Shown here in pieces: positions 1 to 9,788 of a stretch of 64,000 nucleotides of DNA. A program made the translations under genes and the position numbers. The notes beneath the pieces are model-generated. The model ran no database searches and was not told the DNA's origin. It saw nothing but the letters and a program-made list of their open reading frames with translations. How positions within the stretch are numbered: the first letter of the stretch is position 1; each line of letters opens with the position of its first letter. Origin of the DNA: Russula earlei (taxonomy: Eukaryota; Basidiomycota; Agaricomycetes; Russulales; Russulaceae); contig JAGFNK010000183.1 of assembly GCA_025769875.1 (NCBI GenBank), forward strand, positions 1 through 64,000, written 5' to 3'.

Positions 1-624
1 TCTCTTTAGCTACCCTCATTCTAGGATACCATTTAGTCTAGCTCCAGTCCCAATGTACATAAAAGCCAGCCTTCATCTCTAGGACGAAGGCAAGAAAGGA
101 AGGAAATAGAAAGAAAGAAAGCAAGCAAGAAACCCTTTTACCCCCACTTCAACCAACTTGCGTGTGTGGCCGCCTCCCATCAGGAGAGGAGAAGCGAGGA
201 AGAAAAACAGTGTCATCAGGGGAGAAGGAGAGGGGGAGGATGGGAAAGGGGAAAGTGGGTTGGGGAGGAGAGGAGAGGACAATATGCAGTGTAGCATGGC
301 CACCATCAGTAAGGCTCAATAGTGCAATATAATTATAATAACCAATAGTCTCCATAGAGCAATGTAATAAACTGATTGTCTCCATAGTGCAATGCAGTAA
401 ACTGATCATCTCCATAGACAACCATAATTTCAGTCATCCTACATAGTGATATGTAGACTTGGTTTCATCTACTGTGCCTACATAAATATAGTCATAAACT
501 ACTGGAACTACATTGAGCAATATAGACTTACTATGATGCTATAGAGCACTACATAGTATGTTGTTGTGCTATGGTGTCTATGGTGTCTACAGAATTAAGC
601 GGTGTCTACGGACTGAGCCGGTTT
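1..624. other. Non-coding, low-complexity start of the repeat island
   Basis: I see no gene here. Positions about 88-260 are strongly purine-biased on the plus strand (GA-rich), which creates artificial open frames on the minus strand. A short 30-bp tandem repeat lies at 340-420. The rest is AT-rich, CpG-poor sequence like the decayed repeats that follow. Confidence 0.7.
340..420. repeat. 30-bp tandem repeat, about 2.7 copies
   Basis: Three successive units begin at 340, 370 and 400. Each contains the shared core CTCCATAG followed, in the first two, by GCAATG. The last unit is incomplete and the units differ by several substitutions, so it is an old minisatellite. Confidence 0.75.
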
Positions 625-1006
625 TTCCTGATGTAATATCAGTATTAAGGTCCCTAGTAGTGTCTTATAGTTTGTTCTATGGTTATTAAGTAGAGTTAGT
701 CTAATAATGCATTCTAGGGTCTATAGTATCTTCATCAACATCCAATATAAGGATATTAGGGTTGTCTTAAAGGGTCCTTAGAAGGTCCCTAGTGTTGTCT
801 TTTACTGCTAGATAGGTTGCCACTAAGTAGGGCTTGCCATATGTCAATTGTGCCTAGAATCAATTGTGCCACAATGTGCCCACAATATTGTGGACACCTC
901 TAGTCACCCCTCTTGGCCATGTGAATGGGAAGGCACCATGGAGCCTAGGTTTCCTCTAATAAGGAAGGGTCCTTCAAGGGCCCTCTCTGGGGAATGGTTC
1001 ATGACA
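625..1006 (-). repeat. Decayed solo LTR fragment, LTR-C-like, reverse
   Basis: The segment matches the reverse complement of the LTR-C family (compare 28060-28498). It shares the block around AGTAGGGCTTGC, the GGACACCTCTA...CACCCC block and the end GGGCCCTCTCTGG..GGTTCATGACA. Most CpG sites of younger copies are TpG or CpA here, so it is an old copy, truncated at its left end. Confidence 0.8.
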
Positions 1007-1227
1007 CTTGTCTTGTCATGTGATCCATACATGTCCAGGTAACACTGGATTGCTGTTACATTCCCTTTGTTTGGTTTCCTTTCCTTTTATATCTGTTTTC
1101 TACTTACAACTGTGCAATGCTGTGCACTTACTGTTGGACATGCAGCTGCTTAGTGCCACATGAACAGACAACCTGGACCATACATGTAAATAATTCAAAT
1201 TTAGTTATTGCTTGTTTTCCCTCAGTC
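1007..1227 (+). repeat. Fragment of LTR-D family
   Basis: The part around GTGATCCATACATGTCCAGG and the following GTAACACTGGATTGCTGTTAC matches the LTR-D copy at 8996-9040. It also matches, reversed, the copy at 14310-14350. The copia element at 1233 is inserted in or at the end of this fragment. Confidence 0.75.
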
Positions 1228-1232
1228 TTTTA

Positions 1233-1479
1233 TGTTGAAGCTAAAGGAAGCTTTGCTCAGTCTTGTGTGTGAAAGACTATATTTAGTTAGTGATCTAACC
1301 TAAAGGAAGCTTTGCTATGTACAGTATTAGTTCTAGAAAAGAAGTAAGAGAGTGTGGTACTGACCTCAGTCTTGTGTGTGAAAGACTGAGGGAAAAACGA
1401 ACGACAACTAATTCGAATATTTACACGTACGGTCCGGCTTTGTCCGTACACACGCCACCGGGTGGCTGCACGTCCAACA
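1233..1479 (-). repeat. Copia LTR (3' LTR in element orientation)
   Basis: 247 bp starting TGTTGAAG and ending CGTCCAACA on the plus strand. Identical to 5778-6024 except for one G/A transition. An internal direct repeat, GGAAGCTTTGCT, occurs twice. Confidence 0.96.
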
Positions 1480-1486
1480 CGCCCCC

Positions 1487-4400
1487 TCAGCCCTGGTGGT
1501 GTGTGTTCACTCCCATTTCCTTCGTGAAACGCTCGTGTTTCTCCCTGCTGAGTCCCTTCGTCAAGACATCAGCAACTTGATCCTCGGTTGGGGTGTATGC
1601 AAGATCGATCTCTCGCGCGTCAACCTTTTGGCGCAGGAAGTGGTGTCGCACCTCAATGTGCTTGGTGCGATCATGAAACTCTGGGTTCTTGGCAATGGCC
1701 ATGGCGGATTGGTTATCAACGTGGAGAGTGGTGGGGAGATGGAGGTTTTGTCCCAGTTCGGTGAGTAGCCGTCTCAGCCATATGGCTTCCTTCGCCGCAT
1801 GCGCGGCCGCAATATACTCCGCCTCCGTGCTCGAGAGAGCCACTGACGTTTGTTTCTTAGAACTCCAGCTTATGGCCCCTTCTGCCAACATGAAGACAAA
1901 TCCCGAGGTCGACTTCCTATCGTTCACATCGCTGGCCCAGTCCGCGTCGACATATCCAGTCAAGGTCGACTGAGTGTTGTGTCCGCGTTGGAAAATGAGG
2001 CAGTGATCGCTCGTTCCCCGGATATACCGGATCGCGCGTTCAAGTGCGCGATGGTGCTCATTTCCTGGGCAAGAGGCGTGCCGTCCAAGTGCGGCGACGG
2101 TGTACGCGAGGTCAGGTCGTGTTCCCAGCATGAGGTACATTATTGCACCGACCACGCGTTGATAGGACTTGACGTCCACCTCGGGTGAGTGCACCTTTAA
2201 TAGATGTTCGTTTGCGAGTGTTGGGGTGCTGATGGGTTTGATGTTTGCTTTCCCAAAACGCTCCAGCATTTCCTCAACATATTTCTCTTGGGAGAGTGCG
2301 ATCCAGCCTTCCTGGCGATCGCGCGTGACATGGATGCCTAGGATCCAGGTAATGTTACCTAGGTCCGTCATCTCATAGTGTTTTTTTAGTTCCTCTTTGT
2401 CTGACTCGATTGCAGTTAGGCTTTCAGATGCCATAGTAATGTCGTCGACATAGAGAGCTATAAATGATAAGTTCCCCGGGGTTTCTCGGATGAAGACCGC
2501 GTGATCCGCATCCGTGTGGGTGTACCCCATGTGGGCGAGCGTCGCTCTGATATTCTCATACCAGACGCGTCCTCCTTGCTTGGTGCCATATACGGCCTTT
2601 AGCAAACGGAGTGCCATGCCGTTGGGTACATGGAATCCAGGGGGTGGTTCCATGTATATTTCGTCTTTCAGTTCACCATTTAGATAGGCTGATTTGACAT
2701 CCATCTGGTGAACCTCCAGATCGTTTTCTGCGGCAATGGCAAGGATCGCGCGCAAGGACGCCATTTTGGCTACAGGCGCAAACGTCTCGTCGAAGTCAAT
2801 GCCTTCGATTTGAGTGAAGCCCTGTGCGACGAGGCGAGCTTTATATTTTAGTATGTTTCCGTCTGGACCTCGTTTAATTTTGAAAACCCATTTACTGCCC
2901 ACTACTTTTCGATTTTTTGGGCGCGGGACGATTTCGAAGACACCCATATTTTCGAAGGTGCGTCTTTCATCTTCGCACGCGAGTTCCCATTCCGCCGCGT
3001 CGGCGCGGGACATGGCTTCAGCGTATGATTTCGGGTCTGTGGCCATGTCAGTATGGGCCAAGTTTCCTTGTTCATTTCGTCGCTTTCGCTGTCCATAAGT
3101 TGTGGTACTGAATTTAGGGTCATCGTCGCGTGTGGGCGCGCGCGTGATACGGGTGGATCGCCTGATGGCGGGTTGTGGGGGCTCGTGCTCCTCAGCGCCC
3201 TGCGGTTCGGTGTCGGAGACCAGTTCCGTGTCTCGCGCCCCCTCCGGATCACTATCGTCTCCCTCAATATCGTCAACGCTTTCGTCTGCGTCGTCGTGTT
3301 CGAGAGTGACACGCTCGATGCGTGGTGTGGGGCCCCCTTCATCGAATACGACATCGCGGGACTCCAGGATGCGATGGGTAGGGCGGTGGACTAATTTATA
3401 GGCCTTCCTTTGGTGCGCATATCCGAGGAATGTACACACCAGTGACCTAGCCTCAAGTTTGGTGCGTTTGTCCTTAGGGATGTGGACGAAGGCTTGTGCG
3501 CCGAAAACGCGGAGTCGGGAGACATTCGGTTTGTTCCCGCTCCATGCCTCTTCCGGGGTCATGTTGTCGAGTGCGCGAGTTGGCGTGACATTGTGAATGA
3601 GGGCCGCATATTCGAGCGCGTCGATCCAGAACGACTCTGGAAGGTCGGCATCGATAAGCATTGCCCGGACCTTATCAAGTAGGGTCCGGTTCATGCGTTC
3701 TGCAACGCCGTTGTGTTCCGGTGTGTCTGGGGTGGTGAGTTCTAGCTGAATGCCTTTCTGGGTTAGGTATGATTGAGATTCCCCTCCAGTATATTCGCCC
3801 CCTCCGTCCGAGCGAAGGATCTTTAGGCGTCGCCCGGTTTCGACTTCTGCACGCGCGGTGAATGCCTGGAGGTGTGCTAGAGCATCGGACTTGTACTTCA
3901 GTCCTCCGACGAACACTTTCCTAGACATATCATCTGTCCAAGTGATGAAGTATTCAAAACCCTGGCGAGTTTGAGTGGGCATCTTTCCGCAGATGTCCGA
4001 GAAGACGCGGCCAAGCACAACGTCGGCGCGTGTGCTGGTCGTCTTCAAGATTACATCCCGGGTTTGCTTCCCTTTGAGGCAAGGGATACATTTCCCAGTG
4101 GTGAGTCCTTTGCCCACAATCTCCATTCCTTTCACCATGCCCTTTTTTAGCATTCGGTTTATCGTGTTAGGGTCTAAGTGACCGAGACGACGGTGCCAAA
4201 GGTCCAGTGAGGCCTTGGAGGAGGTAGTGCGAGCGGTGAGGGCGAACTCGTGTGGTTGTTCGCCTTCCGCGGGGAAACGGTCCAGCATGGCTATGCGCAC
4301 GGACTCGGATTTGGGGGATTTAATGGACATGACATACAATGTGCCATGTAAGGACCCCTCGCAGACTAGTTGGTTTTGGTCATAAATACCACATGTTTGC

Positions 4401-4624
4401 CCTTCGAAACGGACTTGCGCTCCACGCCATGCTAGGTGTGAAACTGAGAGCAGGTTTCCGTTTAAGTCCGGTACGTGCAGGACGTCTCGGAACAATGCCG
4501 TGGTCCATGCGCCGTTGGCACGCATTTGGACTTTGACCTGGCCGACTCCAATTGCGGGGATGGAGCTGTTGTCCCCAAGAATGACTTGTATGGGCGTGAA
4601 AGCACAGTGTATTGACTGAACCAT
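1487..4624 (-). CDS. pol: Copia Pol: protease end, integrase, RT, RNase H
   Basis: An uninterrupted 1045-residue frame. In order it holds the protease remainder (GDNSS near residue 18), a GAG-pre-integrase HHCC region (about 130-190), and the integrase core with all three acidic residues (D in FSDICG, D in RSDGGGEY, E in PEHNGVAERMNR; about 200-330). A reverse transcriptase with YVDD follows (about 570-800), then RNase H with DADWA and STEAEY (about 890-1030). This PR-INT-RT-RH order defines Ty1/copia. The first codon shown is only the first ATG in this frame; translation probably enters from gag. The stop lies 7 bp inside the LTR boundary. No catalytic loss is visible, so apart from the gag/pol frame break the copy could be active. 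Confidence 0.94.
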   Translation of the reverse strand: MVQSIHCAFTPIQVILGDNSSIPAIGVGQVKVQMRANGAWTTALFRDVLHVPDLNGNLLSVSHLAWRGAQVRFEGQTCGIYDQNQLVCEGSLHGTLYVMSIKSPKSESVRIAMLDRFPAEGEQPHEFALTARTTSSKASLDLWHRRLGHLDPNTINRMLKKGMVKGMEIVGKGLTTGKCIPCLKGKQTRDVILKTTSTRADVVLGRVFSDICGKMPTQTRQGFEYFITWTDDMSRKVFVGGLKYKSDALAHLQAFTARAEVETGRRLKILRSDGGGEYTGGESQSYLTQKGIQLELTTPDTPEHNGVAERMNRTLLDKVRAMLIDADLPESFWIDALEYAALIHNVTPTRALDNMTPEEAWSGNKPNVSRLRVFGAQAFVHIPKDKRTKLEARSLVCTFLGYAHQRKAYKLVHRPTHRILESRDVVFDEGGPTPRIERVTLEHDDADESVDDIEGDDSDPEGARDTELVSDTEPQGAEEHEPPQPAIRRSTRITRAPTRDDDPKFSTTTYGQRKRRNEQGNLAHTDMATDPKSYAEAMSRADAAEWELACEDERRTFENMGVFEIVPRPKNRKVVGSKWVFKIKRGPDGNILKYKARLVAQGFTQIEGIDFDETFAPVAKMASLRAILAIAAENDLEVHQMDVKSAYLNGELKDEIYMEPPPGFHVPNGMALRLLKAVYGTKQGGRVWYENIRATLAHMGYTHTDADHAVFIRETPGNLSFIALYVDDITMASESLTAIESDKEELKKHYEMTDLGNITWILGIHVTRDRQEGWIALSQEKYVEEMLERFGKANIKPISTPTLANEHLLKVHSPEVDVKSYQRVVGAIMYLMLGTRPDLAYTVAALGRHASCPGNEHHRALERAIRYIRGTSDHCLIFQRGHNTQSTLTGYVDADWASDVNDRKSTSGFVFMLAEGAISWSSKKQTSVALSSTEAEYIAAAHAAKEAIWLRRLLTELGQNLHLPTTLHVDNQSAMAIAKNPEFHDRTKHIEVRHHFLRQKVDAREIDLAYTPTEDQVADVLTKGLSREKHERFTKEMGVNTHHQG

Positions 4625-5655
4625 TCACGGTGTGAGGTCATGATGCGCGATGCCCCAGAGTCTATGATCCAGTCATTTGAGAAATTAGCTTCCCGGAGGT
4701 CCTGGGTCTTAAGCGCGAGGACGGTGGTTGATTCATAGTCACCCCCTGATGCATGGTATAAACGGATAGCGTTGTCATGAACGGGAGCGTTGGCAATCGC
4801 AGCGCTAGTGATTTGTGTTGGTTGGGACCTCGGTGTCCCGGGCGCACTATCGTTAACGGTCGCGATTTTTGCCTTTTCATTTGGCTTCCCATGGAGTTTC
4901 CAACATTCCGTTATTTCATGTCCTTTTAGTTTGCAATGTGTGCACTTTTTCTTGTCCTTGTCTTTTTTCTTTTCCTTTCCCTTTCCTTTATTCGACGCTT
5001 TGGCAAAGTACAGTGCGGTAGTATCGCCCGACTCGCGGATCGTGTCCCGCTCGTCGATAAGGATTTGACTCGATATGTATGTAGTGTTTAACTTGTCGAG
5101 AGGGGTAGAACAAAGGATCTTCTTAGAGGTGTGCATTGTCTTCGGGAGTGCTAAGATCATCATGAAGGCCAGGACTTTCGGATTTATTGGGAATCCGATT
5201 GTCGCAAGCGTTTGCGCGGTTAGTACTTTGTGCGCGAGTTGGGGAGCCATTGGTTCTGTGTCCGTTAATGGTTTTAGGAACAGGTCACCCAATAATTGGG
5301 CGGCCTGATGCTCGCCCGTTCCTTGGAAGCGTTCAGCGAGAATGTCCCAGCATTCTTTAGAGTTCACCGTTCCAAGTATTATGGTGAGGGCGTGCCCTCG
5401 GACTGTCATGAAGATTTGGGCGCGGGCGTCGCGATCCCTGGATGTCCAATCCGCGGCGCCGACGGGGTCTACATTTTCGTCTGGTTTGTTTTCAGTTCCT
5501 TTTACTATATCCAACAGTCCCGTAGCTAGGAAGATAGCTTCCATAACTCCTTTCCATTGAGCATACTCGACTTCGCCATCTTCAAGGGTAGGCGCGTCGG
5601 GTCGTTGAATTCTGCCCCTTCCGTTTCTTCCCTGTGGCTCCCGCTGTGGGGGCAC
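4462..5655 (-). CDS. gag: Copia Gag with start of protease
   Basis: A 397-residue frame encoding the structural Gag protein that packages element RNA. The N-terminal two thirds is a copia-type Gag domain (about residues 25-200). It is followed by a Lys-rich stretch and one CCHC zinc knuckle (C-X2-C-X4-H-X4-C, starting CTHC, about residue 238). The aspartic protease begins near the C-terminus with the active-site motif DSGAS. The frame then runs out inside the protease, and the remainder of protease plus pol lies in the -1 frame at 1487-4624, overlapping by 163 nt. Either a -1 frameshift is used or a one-base indel has broken an originally single ORF. The start is the first good ATG after the 5' LTR. 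Confidence 0.92.
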   Translation of the reverse strand: MPPQREPQGRNGRGRIQRPDAPTLEDGEVEYAQWKGVMEAIFLATGLLDIVKGTENKPDENVDPVGAADWTSRDRDARAQIFMTVRGHALTIILGTVNSKECWDILAERFQGTGEHQAAQLLGDLFLKPLTDTEPMAPQLAHKVLTAQTLATIGFPINPKVLAFMMILALPKTMHTSKKILCSTPLDKLNTTYISSQILIDERDTIRESGDTTALYFAKASNKGKGKEKKKDKDKKKCTHCKLKGHEITECWKLHGKPNEKAKIATVNDSAPGTPRSQPTQITSAAIANAPVHDNAIRLYHASGGDYESTTVLALKTQDLREANFSNDWIIDSGASRIMTSHREWFSQYTVLSRPYKSFLGTTAPSPQLESARSKSKCVPTAHGPRHCSETSCTYRT

Positions 5656-5777
5656 TTGTGCCTTTTATGGTTGAAGGCTGTGCGACTGACGGTGAGGTAC
5701 TCATTCTGCTTTGTTATGGGAAAAGATAGCTTTATTTGGGATGTTGATGTAATTAGTAGCTGTCAGGTCTCATAATC

Positions 5778-6024
5778 TGTTGAAGCTAAAGGAAGCTTTG
5801 CTCAGTCTTGTGTGTGAAAGACTATATTTAGTTAGTGATCTAACCTAAAGGAAGCTTTGCTATGTACAGTATTAGTTCTAGAAAAGAAGTAAGAGAGTGT
5901 GGTACTGACCTCAGTCTTGTGTGTGAAAGACTGAGGGAAAAACGAACGACAACTAATTCAAATATTTACACGTACGGTCCGGCTTTGTCCGTACACACGC
6001 CACCGGGTGGCTGCACGTCCAACA
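5778..6024 (-). repeat. Copia LTR (5' LTR in element orientation)
   Basis: 247 bp copy of the LTR at 1233-1479. It lies upstream of gag in element orientation and would carry the promoter. The 5-bp duplication TTTTA follows at 6025-6029. A short reversed remnant of a similar LTR (containing AAGACTGAGGTCAGTA) follows at about 6029-6050. Confidence 0.96.
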
Positions 6025-6051
6025 TTTTACACACAAGACTGAGGTCAGTAG

Positions 6052-6899
6052 TGTCAAGACACATACTGCTGATCACTAAGGACTCAGGAGCAGGTGGGCA
6101 AGGGTTGGAACAGATGGTAGGTGGCATATAACATGTTGAACAAGAGGATGAGCCAAATGACAAGGAGGTACCAGATGGGGACTGGTACATGTTGCAAAAG
6201 GCAAAGGCAAAGGCAAAGGTTGGAGGCCAGTGCAGCAAACGGGCTTTAGACAAGGTGGTTGTTGAAGAGTAAGTACCTTGGGAGTGAGGGGAGCCCTTAA
6301 ACAGAGCAGTTGTGGGGGAGTACCCTGGAAGATGAGAGTATCACAAATGGACAGTCTGATGACTGCCATGCTACATTGGGGCTTATATACAAGTTACAAG
6401 TCTGAGTATGAACTACAGAAAATATCTCAGACTCTTTGGACTGCTCCAATTGGATTCAAGGGGCATAAACTTGTTGTGTCAGACCTGTAGGTGACTCAGG
6501 ACGATTAGGGAGACTGTGGAGCCATGACACCATAATGATATCACTTGTGGATTGCTTAGTGAGTGTATAAGGTCATAGTGGAGTTGCTCAGTCAGCCATG
6601 ATGTCAGTGGGGCTTAATAATATCATGCAGATTGTTCTAGGAGGTCTAAGAGTCCTTCCAATGTTTCAGGGTTCTGTGGCCAAGTGGCCAAGTGGCTGGC
6701 ACATGGTAGGTTACCCAAATAGGGAGGAGGGTGTCTGAGTGTGCCACAGGGACTTGGAGGATGATGATTCCTTGTGATGTATGCTTGTAGAAGGGAACAG
6801 TTGTTGGAAATAGAAGTAGATAAACAGTGCAAAGAGAGAAATGTTTCTTTGAGTGAATTAGAATGATATGTGGCCAGGTCCTGGCTTTGGTTCACAACA
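6052..6899 (-). mobile_element. Solo LTR-B, reverse, decayed
   Basis: 848 bp that is the reverse complement of the Gypsy B LTR. It starts TGTCAAGACACATACTGCTGATC and ends GGTTCACAACA. I cannot find a matching 5-bp duplication at its ends, so one side may have been joined by recombination. It is strongly CpG-depleted relative to the LTRs at 26252 and 36941. Confidence 0.88.
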
Positions 6900-7235
6900 G
6901 AGAGGGCCCTTGAAGGACCCTTCCCTATTAGAGGAAACCTAGGTCTATGGTGCCACCCTGTTCACATGGCCAAAAGGGGTGAGTAGAGGTGTCCACAATA
7001 TCATGTGTGCATGTGGCACGATTGATTCTAGGCACAATTGACATATGGCAAGCCCTACTTGGTGATGACCTATCTAACAGTACAAGACAATATTAGAGGC
7101 CCTCCAAAGACCCTTTAAGACGACCCTAAGGTCCTTATATTGGACACTGATGAAGATATCATAGACCCTAGGACATGTTATTAGAGTAACTCTAATAACC
7201 TTAGAATGGATTATAAGACAACACTAGGGGCCTCA
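6900..7235 (+). repeat. LTR-C-like fragment, forward, decayed
   Basis: It begins in the GAGGGCCCTTGAAGGACCC block that normally lies about 17 bp inside the LTR-C 5' end, and runs through GGGGTGAGTAGAGGTGTCCAC and GACATA..GCAAGCCC. The 5' end is missing and abuts LTR-B. Most CpG sites are lost. Confidence 0.78.
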
Positions 7236-7373
7236 TGTTAAGATTTGCTAATCTTAATTGCTTCTCTAGTGATAGAGTTGCTTGATATAGTTCAAGCACT
7301 AGACTTTGAAGCCATTGATATTATCTGTTATGATCTACCCCTCTTTTGGTTTGTCACTAACCCTGAAACCCTG
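7236..7373 (-). repeat. LTR-H fragment, reverse
   Basis: Starts TGTTAAGAT and contains GAGTTGCTTGATATAGTTCAAGCACTAGACTTTGAA, the reverse complement of the end of the solo LTR-H at 24980-25917. It is interrupted at 7374 by solo LTR-I. The sequence resuming at 7994-8255 cannot be matched clearly to LTR-H, so the host repeat is partial or chimeric. Confidence 0.65.
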
Positions 7374-7993
7374 TGTTAAGGCTCCAAAGTGCCTTAAATA
7401 AGATCTATGGTCACATCTATGAACATGTCCTACCAATGCAGATATGCTTGAGTCAAGCAAGCAATAGTTGTTGAGGGGAAGGAGTGTTAGATCTTTCTGG
7501 AGTATGACAACAAGATGAGAGGGGCTCTGCAGACAGGGTAGGAGTCAACTGTTTGGGATTGGCAAACTAAGTCAAGCTTAAGGCTCAACTTCTACAAACT
7601 GGGGGCTTTATATAGCCCCCAGGGATAAGGTTCATGCTACTGTAGTACTGGTTGGTGCTATAGAAGCAAAGGCGGCTCATAGAAGCAATAGTTGCTTCTG
7701 TGTAAATGATCTTGGTGCTGGAAGCACTAAGTGCTTCCCTAGTAGCAATCTCAGTGTCATAAGTACTTTCCCAATCAGGGAAGTGATGCACATGGCAGTA
7801 CAGGAACATCTGGGACAGAAGCAGTGCTACTCATTGCTTCTTCAATACATCAACTGAAAGATATGATCAACATGTTCCAAATGCAATATTAAAGGACACA
7901 AATGGTCAAGATCTGACACACACATGATGCAAATGATGCAGTCCACAGTTCAGGTGTTCCGGCATCTTCTGGACCCCAAACCACTTGGTAACA
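7374..7993 (+). mobile_element. Solo LTR-I (620 bp), old copy
   Basis: Starts TGTTAAGGCTCC, ends CTTGGTAACA, and is flanked by the perfect duplication CCCTG (7369-7373 and 7994-7998). The same family recurs at 37574-38163. Where that copy has CG (for example around 38031-38090) this one mostly has TG or CA, so this is the older insertion. It contains no coding region; the minus-strand open frame inside is not a gene. Confidence 0.93.
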
Positions 7994-8255
7994 CCCTGTT
8001 ATTGTTCTCTGCCCCTCCCCCTTGTTTCCTTGGTTACCATTTCATCCCTTGATGGTGATGGTCTCTTAATGTTTCACCTGTTATGTTTCATTTATTATTT
8101 GATCCCTTTTTGCTATTGGTTTACCTTTATCTATTGTTCCATATATAGTACTGTACAGCCTCACTACATACAGTATTTAAGCACCTGTAGAAGCTGAGGA
8201 ATGCCCTAAGCTTAGCTTTGTCCCATTTTTCTGTCGCATCCCTTGCCCTGTACCC
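7994..8255. other. Unclassified repeat remnant
   Basis: AT-rich sequence between solo LTR-I and an LTR-B fragment. It contains a TATATAGTA box-like stretch (about 8142-8150) and a GAGGAATGCCCTAAGCTTAGCTTTGTCCC segment that resembles the region downstream of the TATA box in the LTR-A and LTR-D families. It is probably the remnant of another LTR. Confidence 0.45.
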
Positions 8256-8765
8256 TGTTATGAACTGAGGCCAAGTCCCGTCCACCCATAGATTGTCCTG
8301 TTTCACTCAAGAAAGGCCCTTCTCATTTTACATTGCCAACCCACTTCCATTTCTTGGGCTACTCCTCCTGTGGTACAAGATATTGCTATTGCAAAGGCAC
8401 TATGACACGACCAGACACCCATTTCCTGATTGGGTAATCATTGTGTGGCAGCCACATGGCCACTCAGCCACCAAGAACCTGAAACAGTGGCATGAACTCC
8501 TACAACTCATTGCATAACTCATATGACATCATTTAGCTCCAATGACATCATGGCTGACTGAGTGACTCCACAATGACTTCATCCACTCACCAAGCACTCC
8601 ACAGTGACATCATTATGATGTCATTGCCCCACAATGATCAGTAATACCCTTAGTCAGCCATAAGTCTGACACAAGTGAGTTTATGCCCCAAGCACCCCAT
8701 TGGATGAAACTAAAGAGTCTAGAATAGTCCCTATAGTTCATACTCAGCACTGTACAAAGTATACT
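8256..8765 (+). repeat. Truncated LTR-B 5' part
   Basis: Starts TGTTATGAACTGAGGCCAAG and follows the LTR-B sequence (CCACAATGATCAGTAAT..., then the GTACA block just before its TATA box). It switches at about 8766 to reversed LTR-C-like sequence. The join falls near the TATA boxes of the two families, so it looks like an illegitimate recombination product. Confidence 0.75.
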
Positions 8766-8869
8766 GTACTACAAAGGAGTTACTAAATGGAGAACAAGTC
8801 ATAACCTTGTTATCAAGCACAATGAGAGATGAGTAAGACATCAGGGAACACTTAGTGAGCATGCTCAGT
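8766..8869 (-). repeat. LTR-C-like element, left part of the outermost nest
   Basis: This is reversed LTR-C sequence (CATAACCTTGTTATCAAGCACAAT, then GAGCATGCTCAG). It is interrupted at 8870 by LTR-D and resumes at 23453 with CATGCTCAGTAAGCTGCTGAG. It is the oldest layer of the nest reaching to about 24560. Confidence 0.8.
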
Positions 8870-9215
8870 TGTTACACCATTTTCCTCTTATGTTTACTTC
8901 TTACCTTTTTGCTATGGACTGCTTGCTCTCATACATCTTTTTACTTACTGGTCTTGTGATCTCTTATGTCTTGTGATCCTTTCTGCTGTATCATGTGATC
9001 CATACATGTCCAGGTAACACTGGATTGCTGTTACTTTCCCTTTGTTTGGTTCTCTTCCCATTTATATCTGTCTCTTAGTTTCAACTGTGCAATGTTGCAT
9101 ATTTACTGTGCAGCACAGTTACTTGGTTATGACTCATTTGTGGCCCCATTTCTATGACTCCTACTATACTAGTAGCACAGTCAAAGTGCAGCTATTGCTG
9201 CACTTCTCCTGTATA

Positions 9216-9709
9216 TGTCACAGGACCAGTGCTTTGGACTGGACCGGCAACCAGGCTAGCCTACCCAGATAAGACTTGTGTTTGCCTTATGTTTGATGAC
9301 TTGTCCTTAGTACTCATGTTTTCCACAAGGTTCCAGCATGTCTTTGCCTCAATCACCTCACCATTCCCTTGAAGGACACCATTTGATATAGTGTCTCCTC
9401 TGTATATAAACCTGTCAGTTGACGAGAACAAGCCCTAAGCTTGTTCTCTTATGAAATATCACTGGAATTTGCTTCAGGACTGTAGGCTTGCAGGAAATCA
9501 AGCAACTGTCTTCAAAAACCTCTCAGATCCTTAAGTCTTCGAATGTGAAGACTTATCAACCAACTTTCCTCTCCACAGTACACAATTGCCTTGGCATTGT
9601 TGTCACCAAGATCCCTGACTTTCATGAGAACTCTCATTCTCACTTGACTCAGTGCACATGTCTCATGCATGAAATGATTTGTCAGCAACACTGCCCCCAG
9701 TTGGTGACA
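9216..9709 (+). repeat. Gypsy A 5' LTR (494 bp)
   Basis: Starts TGTCACAGGACC and ends GTTGGTGACA. A TATA box (TATATAAA, 9403-9410) is followed by CCCTAAGCTTGTTCTC. Its partner is the 3' LTR split between 20560-20590 and 22468-22930. Confidence 0.95.
9403..9410 (+). promoter_or_regulatory. TATA box of LTR-A
   Basis: TATATAAA placed about 190 bp into the LTR, the expected place for the U3/R promoter. The same box is present in the 3' LTR near 22625. Confidence 0.6.
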
Positions 9710-9788
9710 TTAGAACAAGCTTAGCTTTCAAAACCCTGAACCCCCGAACCACGCATCCACTGAATATATCAGTTCTTTTTCCTTCGAC

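Larger units (their letters stand above)
1233..6024 (-). mobile_element. Full-length Ty1/copia LTR retrotransposon
   Basis: Two direct LTRs of 247 bp (1233-1479 and 5778-6024) with TG...CA ends flank gag and pol on the minus strand. The element is bounded by a perfect 5-bp duplication TTTTA (1228-1232 and 6025-6029). I find one difference between the LTRs (G at about 1415 versus A in the other), which implies a recent insertion. A purine-rich tract on the coding strand lies directly inside the downstream LTR (1480-1490). No familiar initiator-Met primer-binding site is obvious next to the upstream LTR (about 5755-5777). The CpG-rich body contrasts with the surrounding decayed repeats. Confidence 0.97.

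Noticed and set aside
340..420. CRISPR-like array
   Set aside because: The 30-bp units are adjacent, diverged tandem copies without spacers; the genome is eukaryotic.
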